The notes beneath the pieces were generated by a model, which was not told the origin of the DNA, searched no databases, and saw only the letters and a list, made by a program, of their open reading frames with translations. Source: Pyropia yezoensis (taxonomy: Eukaryota; Rhodophyta; Bangiophyceae; Bangiales; Bangiaceae). From it: a stretch of 64,000 nt of DNA. The translations under genes were made by a program, and so were the position numbers. Shown in pieces: positions 53,601-63,004 of the stretch (the stretch's first letter is position 1; each line of letters begins with the position of its first letter). The stretch spans positions 24,847,346 through 24,911,345 of the forward strand of contig CM020618.1 in NCBI GenBank assembly GCA_009829735.1. The letters run 5' to 3'.

Positions 53601-53725
53601 GCCGCGGCGGCGGTGGCGACCACCTTCCCGACGCGGTCGAGTCAGCCGGCGCGCTGACGGTGCTGGCCGGCGGCATTTGCGTTTTTTTTGCTGGAGCCTT
53701 TGGGGGAAGAGGTGGGAAGGCATGA
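46955..53725 (+). CDS. Giant alanine-rich helical protein with C-terminal hydrophobic tail
   Basis: One uninterrupted frame of 2,256 codons from an ATG in a textbook context (gccaccATGt). Residues 1-60 are basic and Ser-rich (MSGLARKLTKLGRRAAS). A Gly-rich region follows, then a conserved-looking acidic patch (RSMDRLDFSGPYDDVDDLSSMLRSL) and a GGC-encoded Gly run. From about residue 235 to 2150 the protein is alanine-dominated, with regularly spaced Asp, Glu, Arg, Lys, Thr and Val. It begins as a recognisable coiled coil (FKRALKRLTTEREALKGSLEAVERSIAEKRRLEAAAV) and decays into units such as AAADAAAAEAA. There are no prolines over very long stretches, so continuous helix is likely. The end has ALTVLAGGICVFFAGAF followed by a short basic tail, a possible tail anchor. 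The plan resembles golgin-like tail-anchored tethers, but no sequence homology is claimed. No introns are needed. Confidence 0.75.
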
Positions 53726-54210
53726 CACGGCTGGTGAAGGGGGGGGGGGGGGGGGGGAGGCGCGACACCGCGCGCGGGGGAGCTCTTCTGTTTTGCTTCC
53801 CACTCGTGGCCCCGATACCCGCGCGCACCGTTGGGGGGGGGGGGATTGGTGGCTGCCTGCCCGCCCCCCCAGCACTCCCACCTGGCCGCCCGTGATATTC
53901 TCTGTCCCCCAGAGCCGCCGCTGCCGTGGCGTTTTGCCCCTCCCGTAGCCTCCTGCGCTTCCCAACACCGCCTCCTCCGCTTCCAAATCCCTCCACCTGC
54001 CTACCGTTGTCTGCCGTTCGCCTGCCTGACCGCCTGTCCGCCTGTCCGCCTACCTACCCGCCGGTGGTGCGTGGGCCCTTGCGGGTGGCCGCAGCGGACT
54101 GCGGCGCGCTCGCCTTCACCGGCCAGCCGCGGGAAGGAAGAAATATCGGGAGCAAAAAACACACGTTTTTCGGCGCTGTTTTTTGTTGACGGGAACAAAA
54201 CGCTGTAGTG
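53726..54210. other. Intergenic between the giant gene and the tRNA gene
   Basis: 3' region of the giant gene, with G-runs at 53,740-53,850. A T4 tract on the minus strand (54197-54200) just beyond the tRNA is a plausible RNA polymerase III terminator. Confidence 0.5.
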
Positions 54211-54315
54211 CGCGTCCTGCAGGGTTCGAACCTGCGCGGGAAAATCCCAGTAGATCGCTGAATCGTTCAAGTCTACCGCCTTCGGTGGGCTTTGAAACCA
54301 CTCGGCCAAAGACGC
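54211..54315 (-). tRNA. tRNA-Ser(UGA) with a D-loop insertion and a 10-nt anticodon-loop intron
   Basis: On the minus strand the acceptor GCGTCTT pairs with AGGACGC (one T-G pair), and the D-stem is GCC/GGC. The anticodon stem is GTAGA/TCTAC. The long variable arm GGGA-TTTT-CCC is typical of Ser tRNAs, and the T arm GCAGG-TTCGAAC-CCTGC is perfect. The anticodon loop reads CT-TGA-A, then CGATTCAGCG, then A, giving anticodon UGA and a 10-nt intron at the canonical 37/38 position. The D-loop reads GTGGTT then an extra 13 nt (TCAAAGCCCACCG) then AAGGC. Removing the 13 nt restores a standard Ser D-arm, so it is probably a second, ectopic intron. Introns in the D-loop and multiply interrupted tRNA genes are known in the nuclear genome of the red alga Cyanidioschyzon. 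No CCA is encoded; the discriminator is G. Confidence 0.92.
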
Positions 54316-54621
54316 TCGTCGATGGAGGAGAAGTGTCACAACACTTATTGATATAATTAAAAATAGATGTCCCCTCGACTGGCTCACCCATCACCTTGTC
54401 CTCGGCCAAACAGCCCCTGGCGCTCTCAATCGACTACACTGCACCAGGTCATCACCTCAGCGAAGAGGCGGAGGGGGTGGTCCCCGAATACAGAGGTGAG
54501 TGCTCGTCCACGCAAGGTCAAGAGAGAGGGCTGTGGTGACACAACACCAACAAGAGAAACCAGAAAGCAAAACACAGGAGACCGCACCGCCTACGCGAAA
54601 CTGTCATCGAGCCGCCGCCCC

Positions 54622-56170
54622 TCAGGTGGACAGCTTGAACGCGTCCACAAACAGACCGTACTCCAGGCCAACCTTGAACGCGTTGGCCAGCTGCAGCACC
54701 ACCGACGGCGCAGGCGACGCGTAGTAGGAACGGGTGAGACCCTCGGTGTAGACAATCAGTACAGCTGTGGGAGTTTTCGCCACACGCGCACCAGCCGCGA
54801 TAAGGGGAGGGGAACAACGCGGGGAAAACAACGAGGAGGGGGCGTTGCGCGGATGCCGGATTCATGGCGAGACACGCAACGCCGCGTGTCAGTCCATGGT
54901 GCGGGGAAAAGAAGAGGGGCGGGTCAGGCTATGTCCTGCATCGGATGTCCATCTCCACCCACGATAGGCGTGGTCGCCTCCCCTCGCCCCTGCCCGTGCG
55001 TCGTGGCGGTTGCCCCCCGGCCCCCACGTCTCCCCATGTGCCGTCGGCGTAAAAACACCACCCGGAAAGCACACAGCCCCCACAACCATAAAATTACGTG
55101 TCCCTTGCGAGAGACTGCGCACCGCCACCCCATCCAATGGCACCCGAGTAGAACCATGACATCTTCCCCACTTACCCGCAGCTAGTGGGTCCCAGTCCGC
55201 CACGGACCCGATGATGGTGGCCGCAGAGGTGGCCGAGAAGAACCCCAGCAGCAGAAATAGGGTTGCGGCCGACATGCGACGCAGTGGGGATCTAAACATG
55301 TGACACAATAGGGGAAGGGGAGGTGCTCCAGGCGGGCGCAACAAAAACAGACAGGTTCGCTCGACAAGGAAAACTGCGTCAGCCCTCCGTGGCCCCTCAC
55401 TGTAGGAACACACCGGTGGAGAACCTCTCCTGGAAGCCGAAGGATACCCTCACAGCCAAACGAACCGCGCACGTCAAGAGGCAGCACCACACCGTCAGCC
55501 TAGCCTCCAACCCACCCCCCTTCCCACCATCCAGCCAAATACATCATGCCGCCTCGCACAAGTTCACGCCAGCGCACCGCCGTGCACAACATGGCAGCTC
55601 GACGGCGCTCGGCTCGCCTCCCACACAGGCGCAGCCCCCTCACACACCCTTTTCAGGACAACGCCACCCATCCCCTATTGCCAGGCCTGTCGCCCACCTG
55701 GGCCGCTCCGCGCCCCTCCCCCTCACACTCACACTCCTCCCTAACAGCACACGCGACACCTACCTCAGATACTCCTCCGCACCCTCAACGGCATCAAACG
55801 GCGCCCGCAGTAATACATATTGCAAGCGCGTCCGTGGGCGGCGGGAGCGGAGGTAATCGACGATGCCCCCACGGGGCGGCAGAGTCAGGGCCTCCAGGCG
55901 CTCGCGCAATGCGTCGGCCGGGGGAGGGGGGGGGGTAGACGAGGGGGGAGTTGAGGCGCCAGGCGGGCGAGGAGGTGGCGGTGGGGGGGGAGAGGAGGAC
56001 GGGGGGGGGGGCGCTCCACCGCCAACGCACCGCGTCGGCGTTGGCGACAGCAGCGGTGAAAGCCGCCGCGAATGTGGGGGCTGCCGCGAGGGTAGCCGCA
56101 ATGGGTCGGCAAGGAAAGAAGTTTTGGGATGAACCGCGGGGAAGGCAGCAAACGCCGGGGAGAGGCACAT
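54622..56170 (-). CDS. YCF20-like: Nuclear-encoded Ycf20-like (DUF565) plastid membrane protein, three exons
   Basis: Ycf20 proteins are small thylakoid/plastid membrane proteins of cyanobacterial origin; plant nuclear homologues affect non-photochemical quenching. Exon 1 is 55764-56170, exon 2 55176-55291 and exon 3 54622-54764. Introns of 472 and 411 bp have GTAGGT...TTTAG and GTAAGT...CACAG ends, in phases 2 and 1, both consistent. Exon 1 encodes a leader (MCLSPAFAAFPAVHPKTSFL...) rich in Ser, Arg and Pro, plausible as a plastid transit peptide. A linker ends LQYVLLRAPFDAVEGAEEYL. Exons 2 and 3 encode the family core: LFLLLGFFSATSAATIIGS, then ADWDPLAA, VLIVYTEGLTRSYY and the hallmark ending ANAFKVGLEYGLFVDAFKL. 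Total 221 residues with two hydrophobic segments. The acceptor before exon 2 has a weak pyrimidine tract. Confidence 0.88.
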
Positions 56171-57570
56171 CGTGCCGGGTCAGCACATGGGGGAGAAAGA
56201 GGCTCTTGTACCCAGAAGGGAGCGTGGTGACGGCAGAAAACTGCAGTGAGGAAGGGGGCGGTAGTGAGGGCGCGCGAAACAACATAAGAGCCCCGAGATC
56301 ATACTTGTCATTCTAATCTGGCGAGTGCATGCAGGACTTAGTATCCACCACGACCAGAATAGATTACTCTTAACTGTGTGCGTACTGTGTGTGTGTGTTC
56401 TGTGTTTCACATGAAAAGCACTGGAGAATTGATTCCTAGCGCTGCTGCCAGCAGGCCGGGAGCTGCAATTTCATTGCCACCCTTGCCGCCTCGTTCGCAG
56501 CCGCGCGGGCTGTTCCCCCGATGATGTTCGCGACCCCCAGTGGCTCTTCCTCGCCGCCGGTCCCCGCCCGGACCCCCTCCCGCTCGCAGTTGGTGACCCC
56601 GGCGGCCGCCAACCTTGGATCGCGTCCGTTGCGTGCGTGGCGTCTGGAGGGACGAGGTGGCGTCAAGGTCACTCCCTAGCCGGACGCGGCTGGCGTGCCC
56701 CTGTCACGGGCGCTCGCGTTGGGGGGGGGGGCGGAGCGACGCCCTTTTATTTCCACCGAGGTGTAGTGTTTCTGCGCGGTTCCGGCGGTCCGGGCGCTTG
56801 AGGCCTGGTGTGGCAGCTGCGCCCGTACCGGGCCCCTGGTTGCGGTTGCCAGCGGCCGCCGCAACTGCGATTCCAGGTTTCGTCTGTTCCGCCGCCCCCC
56901 CCCCCTCCCCCCCCCCCGCTCCCGCCTCCCCTCCCGTGGCCGGTGCTGCGGGTCGGGCCCACGGACAGGCGGGTGGCGTCGTTTTTTCCCAGCGGGGGCG
57001 TGGCGGTGTGGCTGGCCTGGTGCGCGGGGTGGTGGGGGCGGCCAAGTTTGGCGCCCCGGAGCGGGCGCTTGCATTTGGGCGCGCGGCGAGAGCGGCGTCC
57101 TTGGCGCTTCTGGAGCGCCCGTGGCGGCGTGGCAGCCGCGCGTCTTGTTGTTGCAGGTTCTTGGGAGGTGAACGCTCTGCGAGGGCGGGGTAGGTGCACC
57201 TCGCTGTGTGCGCGTGCCGACGCTGGTGGGTGAGGTTGGCTGCGAGCGCGGACGCGGCTGCCGCTCCCCGGCTGGCAGGCATAGCGGGCGCTCCGTGCCA
57301 GACCTTGGCAGCTGACGGTGCCGTCGCTGCGCGCCACTCGCGTTTGGGGTTGGTGCTTGTGGGGGTGCGGGCACCCCTTGCCCCTTGGTCTCTTTTGACC
57401 GCTTCCATCTCGTCCGCATCCGACCCTTGCCGACGGCCTGCGCAGGTGTCGGCGGCACGCCGCCACACCTGCCGGTGGCCGGAGGGGGGGGGGGGGGGGG
57501 GGGGGTGGGGGAGAACCCTGCCGCCCGCGCGGCCGAGGCGTCCCCGGCCGGGACGCCAGTTCGCCTGTCA
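56171..57570. other. Divergent region between Ycf20-like and cullin genes; possible small minus-strand ORF
   Basis: A minus-strand frame at 56436-56672 (78 codons) has a non-repetitive, protein-like end (EEEPLGVANIIGGTARAAANEAARVAMKLQ) before its TAG, with a pyrimidine-CAG acceptor-like site upstream. It could be the last exon of an unrecognised gene. A plus-strand frame at 56615-57193 overlaps it. The cullin leader contains a ~20-base G run at about 57485-57505. Confidence 0.35.
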
Positions 57571-60500
57571 ATGCGCCTGTCGGGCACCAAGCGTGCGCGA
57601 ACGGCGGCCGCAAACGACGGCGCCGGGGCGGCCGCGTCGGACGCGACACCCCCGCTGCCACCGCTACCGCCGTCCGCGCGGCTGCCGTCGTGCAACTCCG
57701 CCGCGGTAGCGGGGGGAGGAGGGGGGACCGAGCGCGCATTGCGCGGTGCCGCAGCGCCAGGTGCTCGCCGTGACAGCATGGCTGGCAGGGGGGGGGGGGG
57801 CGGGGGTGCAGGCGCCAGCGGCGGAGGCGGCGGGGGAGGCGGCGGTGGTGGCAGCGGCCACCATGGGGCCGCAGCCCCCGCCGCGGCAGTCGGAGGCGGC
57901 GCGGGTGTCGGCAGCAGTGGCTCTTCGGGCGGCGGTGGCTCGGCGCGGAAGCTCAAGTTCACCATTGCGCCATTTCGCCACCGTACCGCTGCGGCTGACT
58001 CGTTTGCCGAGGAGACGTGGGCTTCCATCCGGTCGGCGCTGCTGGCCATCTACCGGCGAGACACCTCGTCGCTGAGCTATGAGGAGCTCTACCGGTACGC
58101 GTACAACATGGTGCTCCACAAGCTTGGGGACATGTTGTACAATGGACTGGCAGAGACGCTGCGCTTGCACTTGGCGGGCGTGGCCTCTGCTGCGGCGGCG
58201 GCCCCCGCAGCGGGCCTTTTGGCGGAGCTCGGCGCCCAGTGGCACTGGTTCTCTCTTTCCCTTGTGTCTGTCCGGGACATCCTCATGTACATGGACCGCA
58301 CGTACGTTGTGTCTCGGCGGCTTCCCTCGGTGCGCGCGTTGGGCTTGGCCCTGTTCCGCGACACGGTCGTGCGTGCGCCTTCGGTACGGCCGCGGTTGAT
58401 TGCCGCCCTGTTGGGTGCGGTAGAGGCAGAGCGGCAGGGTGCCACCGTCGATGACTCGCTGCTGCGAGCAACGACGAGTATGTTGGCAGAGCTGGGGGAT
58501 GATGATGACGGTATTGGAGTGAGCATTGGTCTGGGGAGAGGAGGCCAGTCTGGCGCAGCAATCGCTTCCCCATCGGCTGGAGGAGCGACGGGCGCATCGG
58601 GCGCGGCTGCTTCTGGTGCTGCTGTGAGCGACAGCGGTGTGGCGGCGGGCGGCAGCAGCCGGAGGCGGTCAGTGTATGAGGTTGACTTTGAGGAGCCATT
58701 TCTCGAGGCGACCTCCACTTTTTATGCGCGCGAGGCCCGCAAGCTGCTGTCGGAGAACGCGGTGGCTGACTACCTGCGCGTCGCCGCAGCGCGGCTCGAG
58801 CAAGAGTCGGCGCGGGTGACTCGCTTCCTTCAGCCTCGCACCCGCAGCCGCGTTACAGCTGTAACACAAGACGAGCTGTTGTCCAAGCACCTGGACGAGC
58901 TGGTGTCGGCGCCCCAGTCGGGTCTGTTGTGGATGCTGCGCAACGACAGGCACGCAGATGTAGGCCTGCTGTTTCGACTTTTACGAGACGTGCCTGGCGG
59001 CTCGAGCTCCCTCCGCGCGACGCTCAAGCGAGAGGTACTGGAGCGGGGTGCAGATATTGTGAGGGACGCTGCAGCGCCGACGGCCGAGCCGGTTGCTGTG
59101 GTGGAATCGCTGCTTGCGCTGAAGCTGAAGTACGATCGCACGCTGGCAGCTTCCTTCTCGTTATCGGCCTCGGCGGGCATGCTCGCTTCTGCTGCGGCGG
59201 TGGGGGCTGCCGCGGGAGACGCGGACCGGCGGGCTTCCCATCACGGGACCAGCGGCAGCAGCGGCGCAGTTGGCGATGCGTTTGTGGCCCGCGGCTCTGC
59301 GGGTGCGGACGGCATGGTTGTGGACGGCGGGAGCGGTGTTGTGGTTGGCAACGTAACCATCCCACCCGAGCGCCAGTTTGTGACGGCCGTCAGCGAGGCG
59401 TTCGAGCGCTTCCTGAACTCTTTTGAGCGTGCTCCCGAGTATTTGTCGCTGTACGTAGACCGGCTGATGCGGTCGGCTACTAAGGGCCGTGGCGAAGAAG
59501 ATATTGACGCGCGCCTGGACGCGGTTCTGACGCTGTTCCGATTTGTGGATGAGAAGGACGCGTTTGAGCGCTACTACAAGCAGCATCTGGCCAAGCGACT
59601 TCTGTCGTCTCGTACGCTCAGTGACGACGCAGAGCGGTCGTTCATTGCCAAGCTCAAGAACGAGTGCGGCCACATCTACACGTCCAAACTGGAGGCCATG
59701 TTCAAGGACATCAAGGTGTCTGCTGAGACCTCCGCTGCCTTTAGAACGTCAGTCCGGACAAGTCACGCGGCGTCTCGTACCGAAGTAGGGGGAGCTGCAC
59801 TTGTCGATGGTGCCGGTGCGGCTGCGGATGCTGGCCTGGAGGGACGGGCAGCTGCAGCGGCCGACGGCGACGCAGACGTAGTGATCGTGGACGCACCGGG
59901 TGCCGTGGCGGTACCGCCACCTGGCGCGCCTGTCGGGGAAGGTCTGCACGACGGGGGAGTGGACGGTCTTCACGGTATTGACTTCTCGGTAGCGATCCTG
60001 ACCACGGGATCGTGGCCTCTGACGCCATCGTCGCCACTGGTGGTGTCTCCCGAGGTGTTGTACTGTATGCGTCGGCTGGAAACTTTTTATGGCGAGCGTC
60101 ACACTGGCCGTCGGCTGACGTGGCTTCCTCACATGGGCAACGCCGAGCTTCGTGGCCGCTTTGGTGGTGGCACGCGTCTGCATGAGCTGTCTATGACAGC
60201 CGCAGCAGCTGCAGTACTTTTGCTGTTCAACCGGGCTGACTCATTGACGACCGTAGACATTGGCACGGCCACGGGGCTGACCGGCGGAGAGCTGAAGCGG
60301 ACACTTCAGGCCCTGTCATTGGCCAAGTATCGGGTGCTGAACAAGAGCCCGCGGGTGCGCGTTGTGGCTGATACGGACGTGTTCTCTTTCAACGACGCCT
60401 TCACCAGCAAGCTTTTTCGCTTCAAAGTCCTCACTGTCTCAGCCGGGAAGGAGACGGACGCGGAGAAGAAAGAGACTCGCTCTCGCATTGACGATGACCG

Positions 60501-60711
60501 CAAGCCCCAGATCGAAGCTGCCCTCGTGCGGATCATGAAGGCGCGCAAGCGGCTGGAGCACTCAGCGCTGGTCGCAGAGGCCACTTCGCTTTTGACGCCT
60601 CGCTTCACGCCCCCACCAGCAGACGTCAAGAAGCGTATCGAGTCGTTGGTTGAGCGCGAGTTCTTGACGCGGGACGCGGAAAATGCGCGCGTTTATCACT
60701 ACGTGGCGTAA
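57571..60711 (+). CDS. CUL3: Cullin-3-like ubiquitin ligase scaffold
   Basis: Cullin-3 scaffolds BTB-protein/RBX1 ubiquitin ligases. The N-terminal cullin repeat has TWASIRSALLAIYRRDTSSLSYEELYRYAYNMVLHK, the CUL3-type helix 2 region. The cullin homology domain has FRFVDEKDAFERYYKQHLAKRLL, FIAKLKNECGHIYTSKLEAMFKDI and LTWLPHMGNAEL. The winged-helix end has the neddylation motif VRIMKARKRLEHSALVAE (Lys near residue 990) and finishes VKKRIESLVEREFLTR ... VYHYVA, closest to CUL3. ATG 57571 (MRLSGTKRARTAA) is chosen because the upstream frame includes a G homopolymer. At about 1,046 residues it exceeds the usual ~750 through a Gly/Ala-rich N-terminus and three insertions: Gly/Ala/Ser around nt 58480-58660, around 59160-59340, and an Ala/Gly/Val-rich loop at about 59760-59990. 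No introns are needed. Confidence 0.94.
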   Translation: MRLSGTKRARTAAANDGAGAAASDATPPLPPLPPSARLPSCNSAAVAGGGGGTERALRGAAAPGARRDSMAGRGGGGGGAGASGGGGGGGGGGGSGHHGAAAPAAAVGGGAGVGSSGSSGGGGSARKLKFTIAPFRHRTAAADSFAEETWASIRSALLAIYRRDTSSLSYEELYRYAYNMVLHKLGDMLYNGLAETLRLHLAGVASAAAAAPAAGLLAELGAQWHWFSLSLVSVRDILMYMDRTYVVSRRLPSVRALGLALFRDTVVRAPSVRPRLIAALLGAVEAERQGATVDDSLLRATTSMLAELGDDDDGIGVSIGLGRGGQSGAAIASPSAGGATGASGAAASGAAVSDSGVAAGGSSRRRSVYEVDFEEPFLEATSTFYAREARKLLSENAVADYLRVAAARLEQESARVTRFLQPRTRSRVTAVTQDELLSKHLDELVSAPQSGLLWMLRNDRHADVGLLFRLLRDVPGGSSSLRATLKREVLERGADIVRDAAAPTAEPVAVVESLLALKLKYDRTLAASFSLSASAGMLASAAAVGAAAGDADRRASHHGTSGSSGAVGDAFVARGSAGADGMVVDGGSGVVVGNVTIPPERQFVTAVSEAFERFLNSFERAPEYLSLYVDRLMRSATKGRGEEDIDARLDAVLTLFRFVDEKDAFERYYKQHLAKRLLSSRTLSDDAERSFIAKLKNECGHIYTSKLEAMFKDIKVSAETSAAFRTSVRTSHAASRTEVGGAALVDGAGAAADAGLEGRAAAAADGDADVVIVDAPGAVAVPPPGAPVGEGLHDGGVDGLHGIDFSVAILTTGSWPLTPSSPLVVSPEVLYCMRRLETFYGERHTGRRLTWLPHMGNAELRGRFGGGTRLHELSMTAAAAAVLLLFNRADSLTTVDIGTATGLTGGELKRTLQALSLAKYRVLNKSPRVRVVADTDVFSFNDAFTSKLFRFKVLTVSAGKETDAEKKETRSRIDDDRKPQIEAALVRIMKARKRLEHSALVAEATSLLTPRFTPPPADVKKRIESLVEREFLTRDAENARVYHYVA

Positions 60712-61395
60712 GGCGTCTGCGGCGGCTGGCTGGCAACGTCTGACGAGGCGGGAGGGGTTCTTGTCGTCACCCGCTGGACGGTGCTTGCGTGACTGCAGTC
60801 CTCAGGATGTGGCACATTGCCGATGCCAGAGGGTGAGATTGCCGAGCCCCCGCGGGGGGTGGTCCGCTGGCTTCTGCTCTGGTCCTTGCCGTCGGAAAAC
60901 GGATGGCAGTCAATGCGAGCGCCTCTCTTCTTCGCCGGGTGCAGGGCGGACCCTGTAAAGAGCAGCACACTTCCGAGGCGTATGAAGATGCGTGATCAAA
61001 CCCTTTATTTTTTTCCTTGCCAGCTCTCTTTTCGTCTACACCACACCGCAGAGCACATGTCAGCGCTTCCCTTCTGACACAATGCAGAAGTGGCTGCGCT
61101 TCATGGCCCGCACCAGGTTTCGAGTTCCAAAAACGGGATGTAGCATCTGGAGCGCCACTCGAGTGCACTGACCAGCAGTCCATCATGAGTGTAAAAGCAT
61201 GAACACAGGGCAGTTTCGACGCCGCCACGAGGCTACAGACCCAAGTAACACCAAGAAAGCACCCATCGTTTGCAGCGCGAGACGCCAGTTTCCCAACAGA
61301 CATCACGTCGACCAGCCTGCCCCATCTCTCCTAATCCCCGCCCACCCTATGTACAAACGTGCACACGTTCAGCCTCGCCTTACTGGAGCGCGCCA
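60712..61395. other. Convergent intergenic region
   Basis: 3' ends of the cullin (+) and PITH-domain (-) genes. The T-rich CCCTTTATTTTTTTCC at about 61000-61018 is the only notable motif. ORFs here (for example 60767-61306, -) look non-coding. Confidence 0.5.
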
Positions 61396-62094
61396 CTAGG
61401 CCAAATCCATCGACGGCTTCTGTTCCTCTGCACCCTTGTGGTCCCCCGCCAGTGGCCGCGCCTCGTATGTCGTCACAACCGCTTCTCGGCGGTAGCGGGT
61501 AAACTCTCCCTTCAGCCCCAAGTACTGAACCACTGTAGCGTCCGCCCCAAAGTTACGGTCGACAAACAGCGCCAGGCTAGTTACGTTCTTGAAGAGTGTG
61601 TAGCGTGTGGGGTACTCGACCCCCCCTGCCACGGCCTCACGTACCAGCTCCCACGCTTGCGTCGGCTTGGCGCCTTCCGCGCTGGAAAAGTCAAAGCCCT
61701 CGGGGGGGTTTACAAACGCGGCAAGGTGGGCGGGGTTGCCCGCCCCGCCCGCGCCGTCGCCACCAATCAAGCAGATGGACTTGACCTTGACCGGGCTGAC
61801 AAAGGACAAGAAGATGAGCAGCTGCTCATCTGCGTCAGATGTGACCACCGGTAGGGTCGTGTCGCCCCGCGCATGATACGGCCGAAGGATGGCGGTCAGA
61901 GCGGTGGTGGGGTGGGCGGCGTTGAGGACGCGCGAGCGCGGGAGGTCCACCTGTGTGTACAGGGACCACTCCTCGCCGCCTACATCCTCTCCGTGATCAT
62001 GGTCATGGTCGTGGCCGTGGCTTCCTTGACCGCTTCCGTGCCCATGAGCGCCAGCCTCGGCGCCGCAGGGGCCCGACTCTCCGCCATGCGGCAT
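61396..62094 (-). CDS. PITHD1: PITH-domain protein (PITHD1 homologue)
   Basis: 232 residues from ATG 62094. The N-terminus is His-rich (HGHGSGQGSHGHDHDHDHGED), as in animal and plant PITHD1, and could bind metal. The PITH domain follows: WSLYTQVDLPRSRVLN, TSDADEQLLIFLSFVSPVKVKSICLIGG, LFKNVTSLALFVDRNFGADATVVQYLGLKGE and VTTYEARPLAGDHK, all in family order. PITH is the proteasome-interacting domain named after its thioredoxin-like partner TXNL1; here it stands alone without thioredoxin. Length and order are normal. The frame is open upstream to 62391, but that part is unlike the family. Confidence 0.94.
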   Translation of the reverse strand: MPHGGESGPCGAEAGAHGHGSGQGSHGHDHDHDHGEDVGGEEWSLYTQVDLPRSRVLNAAHPTTALTAILRPYHARGDTTLPVVTSDADEQLLIFLSFVSPVKVKSICLIGGDGAGGAGNPAHLAAFVNPPEGFDFSSAEGAKPTQAWELVREAVAGGVEYPTRYTLFKNVTSLALFVDRNFGADATVVQYLGLKGEFTRYRREAVVTTYEARPLAGDHKGAEEQKPSMDLA

Positions 62095-63004
62095 TGCAAC
62101 GGCCAAGCAGGTGCTCGAAAAGAGTAGATAAGCACACGCAGAGGGGGGGGACAGGAGATGTGCTAGATAAGAGGTCGGTCGAAGAGGAAGTGCGCAGCCA
62201 CCCGTGGGAAAACAACGCCCGAGAGTACACAGGTGTAGCGAAGGTGCACGCTGGCTGTCCACGGGCGCTCCGTGTGCCGGCTCCGCAATTTCGCTCACGA
62301 TGACGAGCATGTGCCAACAAGAGAGGTATCGGATACCTAAATCGACATGAATCACGATCGGGCACGAGCAGAATTGTGCCAGAGTGAGCAACCAAAATTA
62401 GTGGCTGCCGAAAGGTTCACTTTTTCTTTTTACGCGTGGGTCAAGACAACGTCATGACCATAGCGGCGGCTGCTGGCGGCGAGGGTGGTGGTGACAGCTG
62501 CAGTGCTCGTGGCGGTGGTGGTGTTGTTGGTGGTGGTGGTGTTCGTGGTGGGGGTGGTAACGTGACCGACATGCTCCTAAAAAAAAAAAAAGAGATCGCA
62601 AGTCTGGCACCTTCAGTCCTGGAACCGAGCCGCTTTCACCAAAGCTTTACAGCAAGGCGACCGCGGCAAAGAGCACTGGGATGACCTCGCCCTTGGTCCG
62701 CCCCCTCTTCCCCCTTCATTCCACCATCCCCTGCGCCCCCCCGCCCCGGCGGCATCGGCGGCCAAGGCGGCAGCGGCAGCGGCCAACGCGGCACGGGCGG
62801 TGGGCCGATCACCCACAGCACTACAGCGACCGAAAAGGCCCCAAACCAGAAGGAAGACCAAGCTCTTCACAGCCATACCACGCAGGAGCCTGGGCGCGCC
62901 CCGCACCGCTCAGAGCCACATTGCACACCCGAGGTATGCGCGTTCTCCGGTCCTCCACATCCACGCTCCCCCCCGAACGCACCCGAGAGATGCCACGTGC
63001 CCTG
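62095..63004. other. Intergenic; weak candidate for a small membrane protein
   Basis: Contains GTGGTGGTG repeats at 62,510-62,560 and an A12 run at about 62,580. A minus-strand frame at 62613-62906 has a signal-like start (MAVKSLVFLLVWGLFGRCSAVG) but then turns Ala/Gly-rich. A second frame ends KGEVIPVLFAAVALL just before a TAA near 62,650. They could be parts of one small membrane protein with a frame error or intron, but I cannot join them convincingly. Confidence 0.3.

Noticed and set aside
56676-58049. 457-codon minus-strand frame across the cullin start
   Set aside because: Antisense to the conserved cullin-3 N-terminus.
60767-61306. 179-codon minus-strand frame between cullin and PITH genes
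   Set aside because: No start context, motif or codon pattern; lies in the shared 3' region of two convergent genes.
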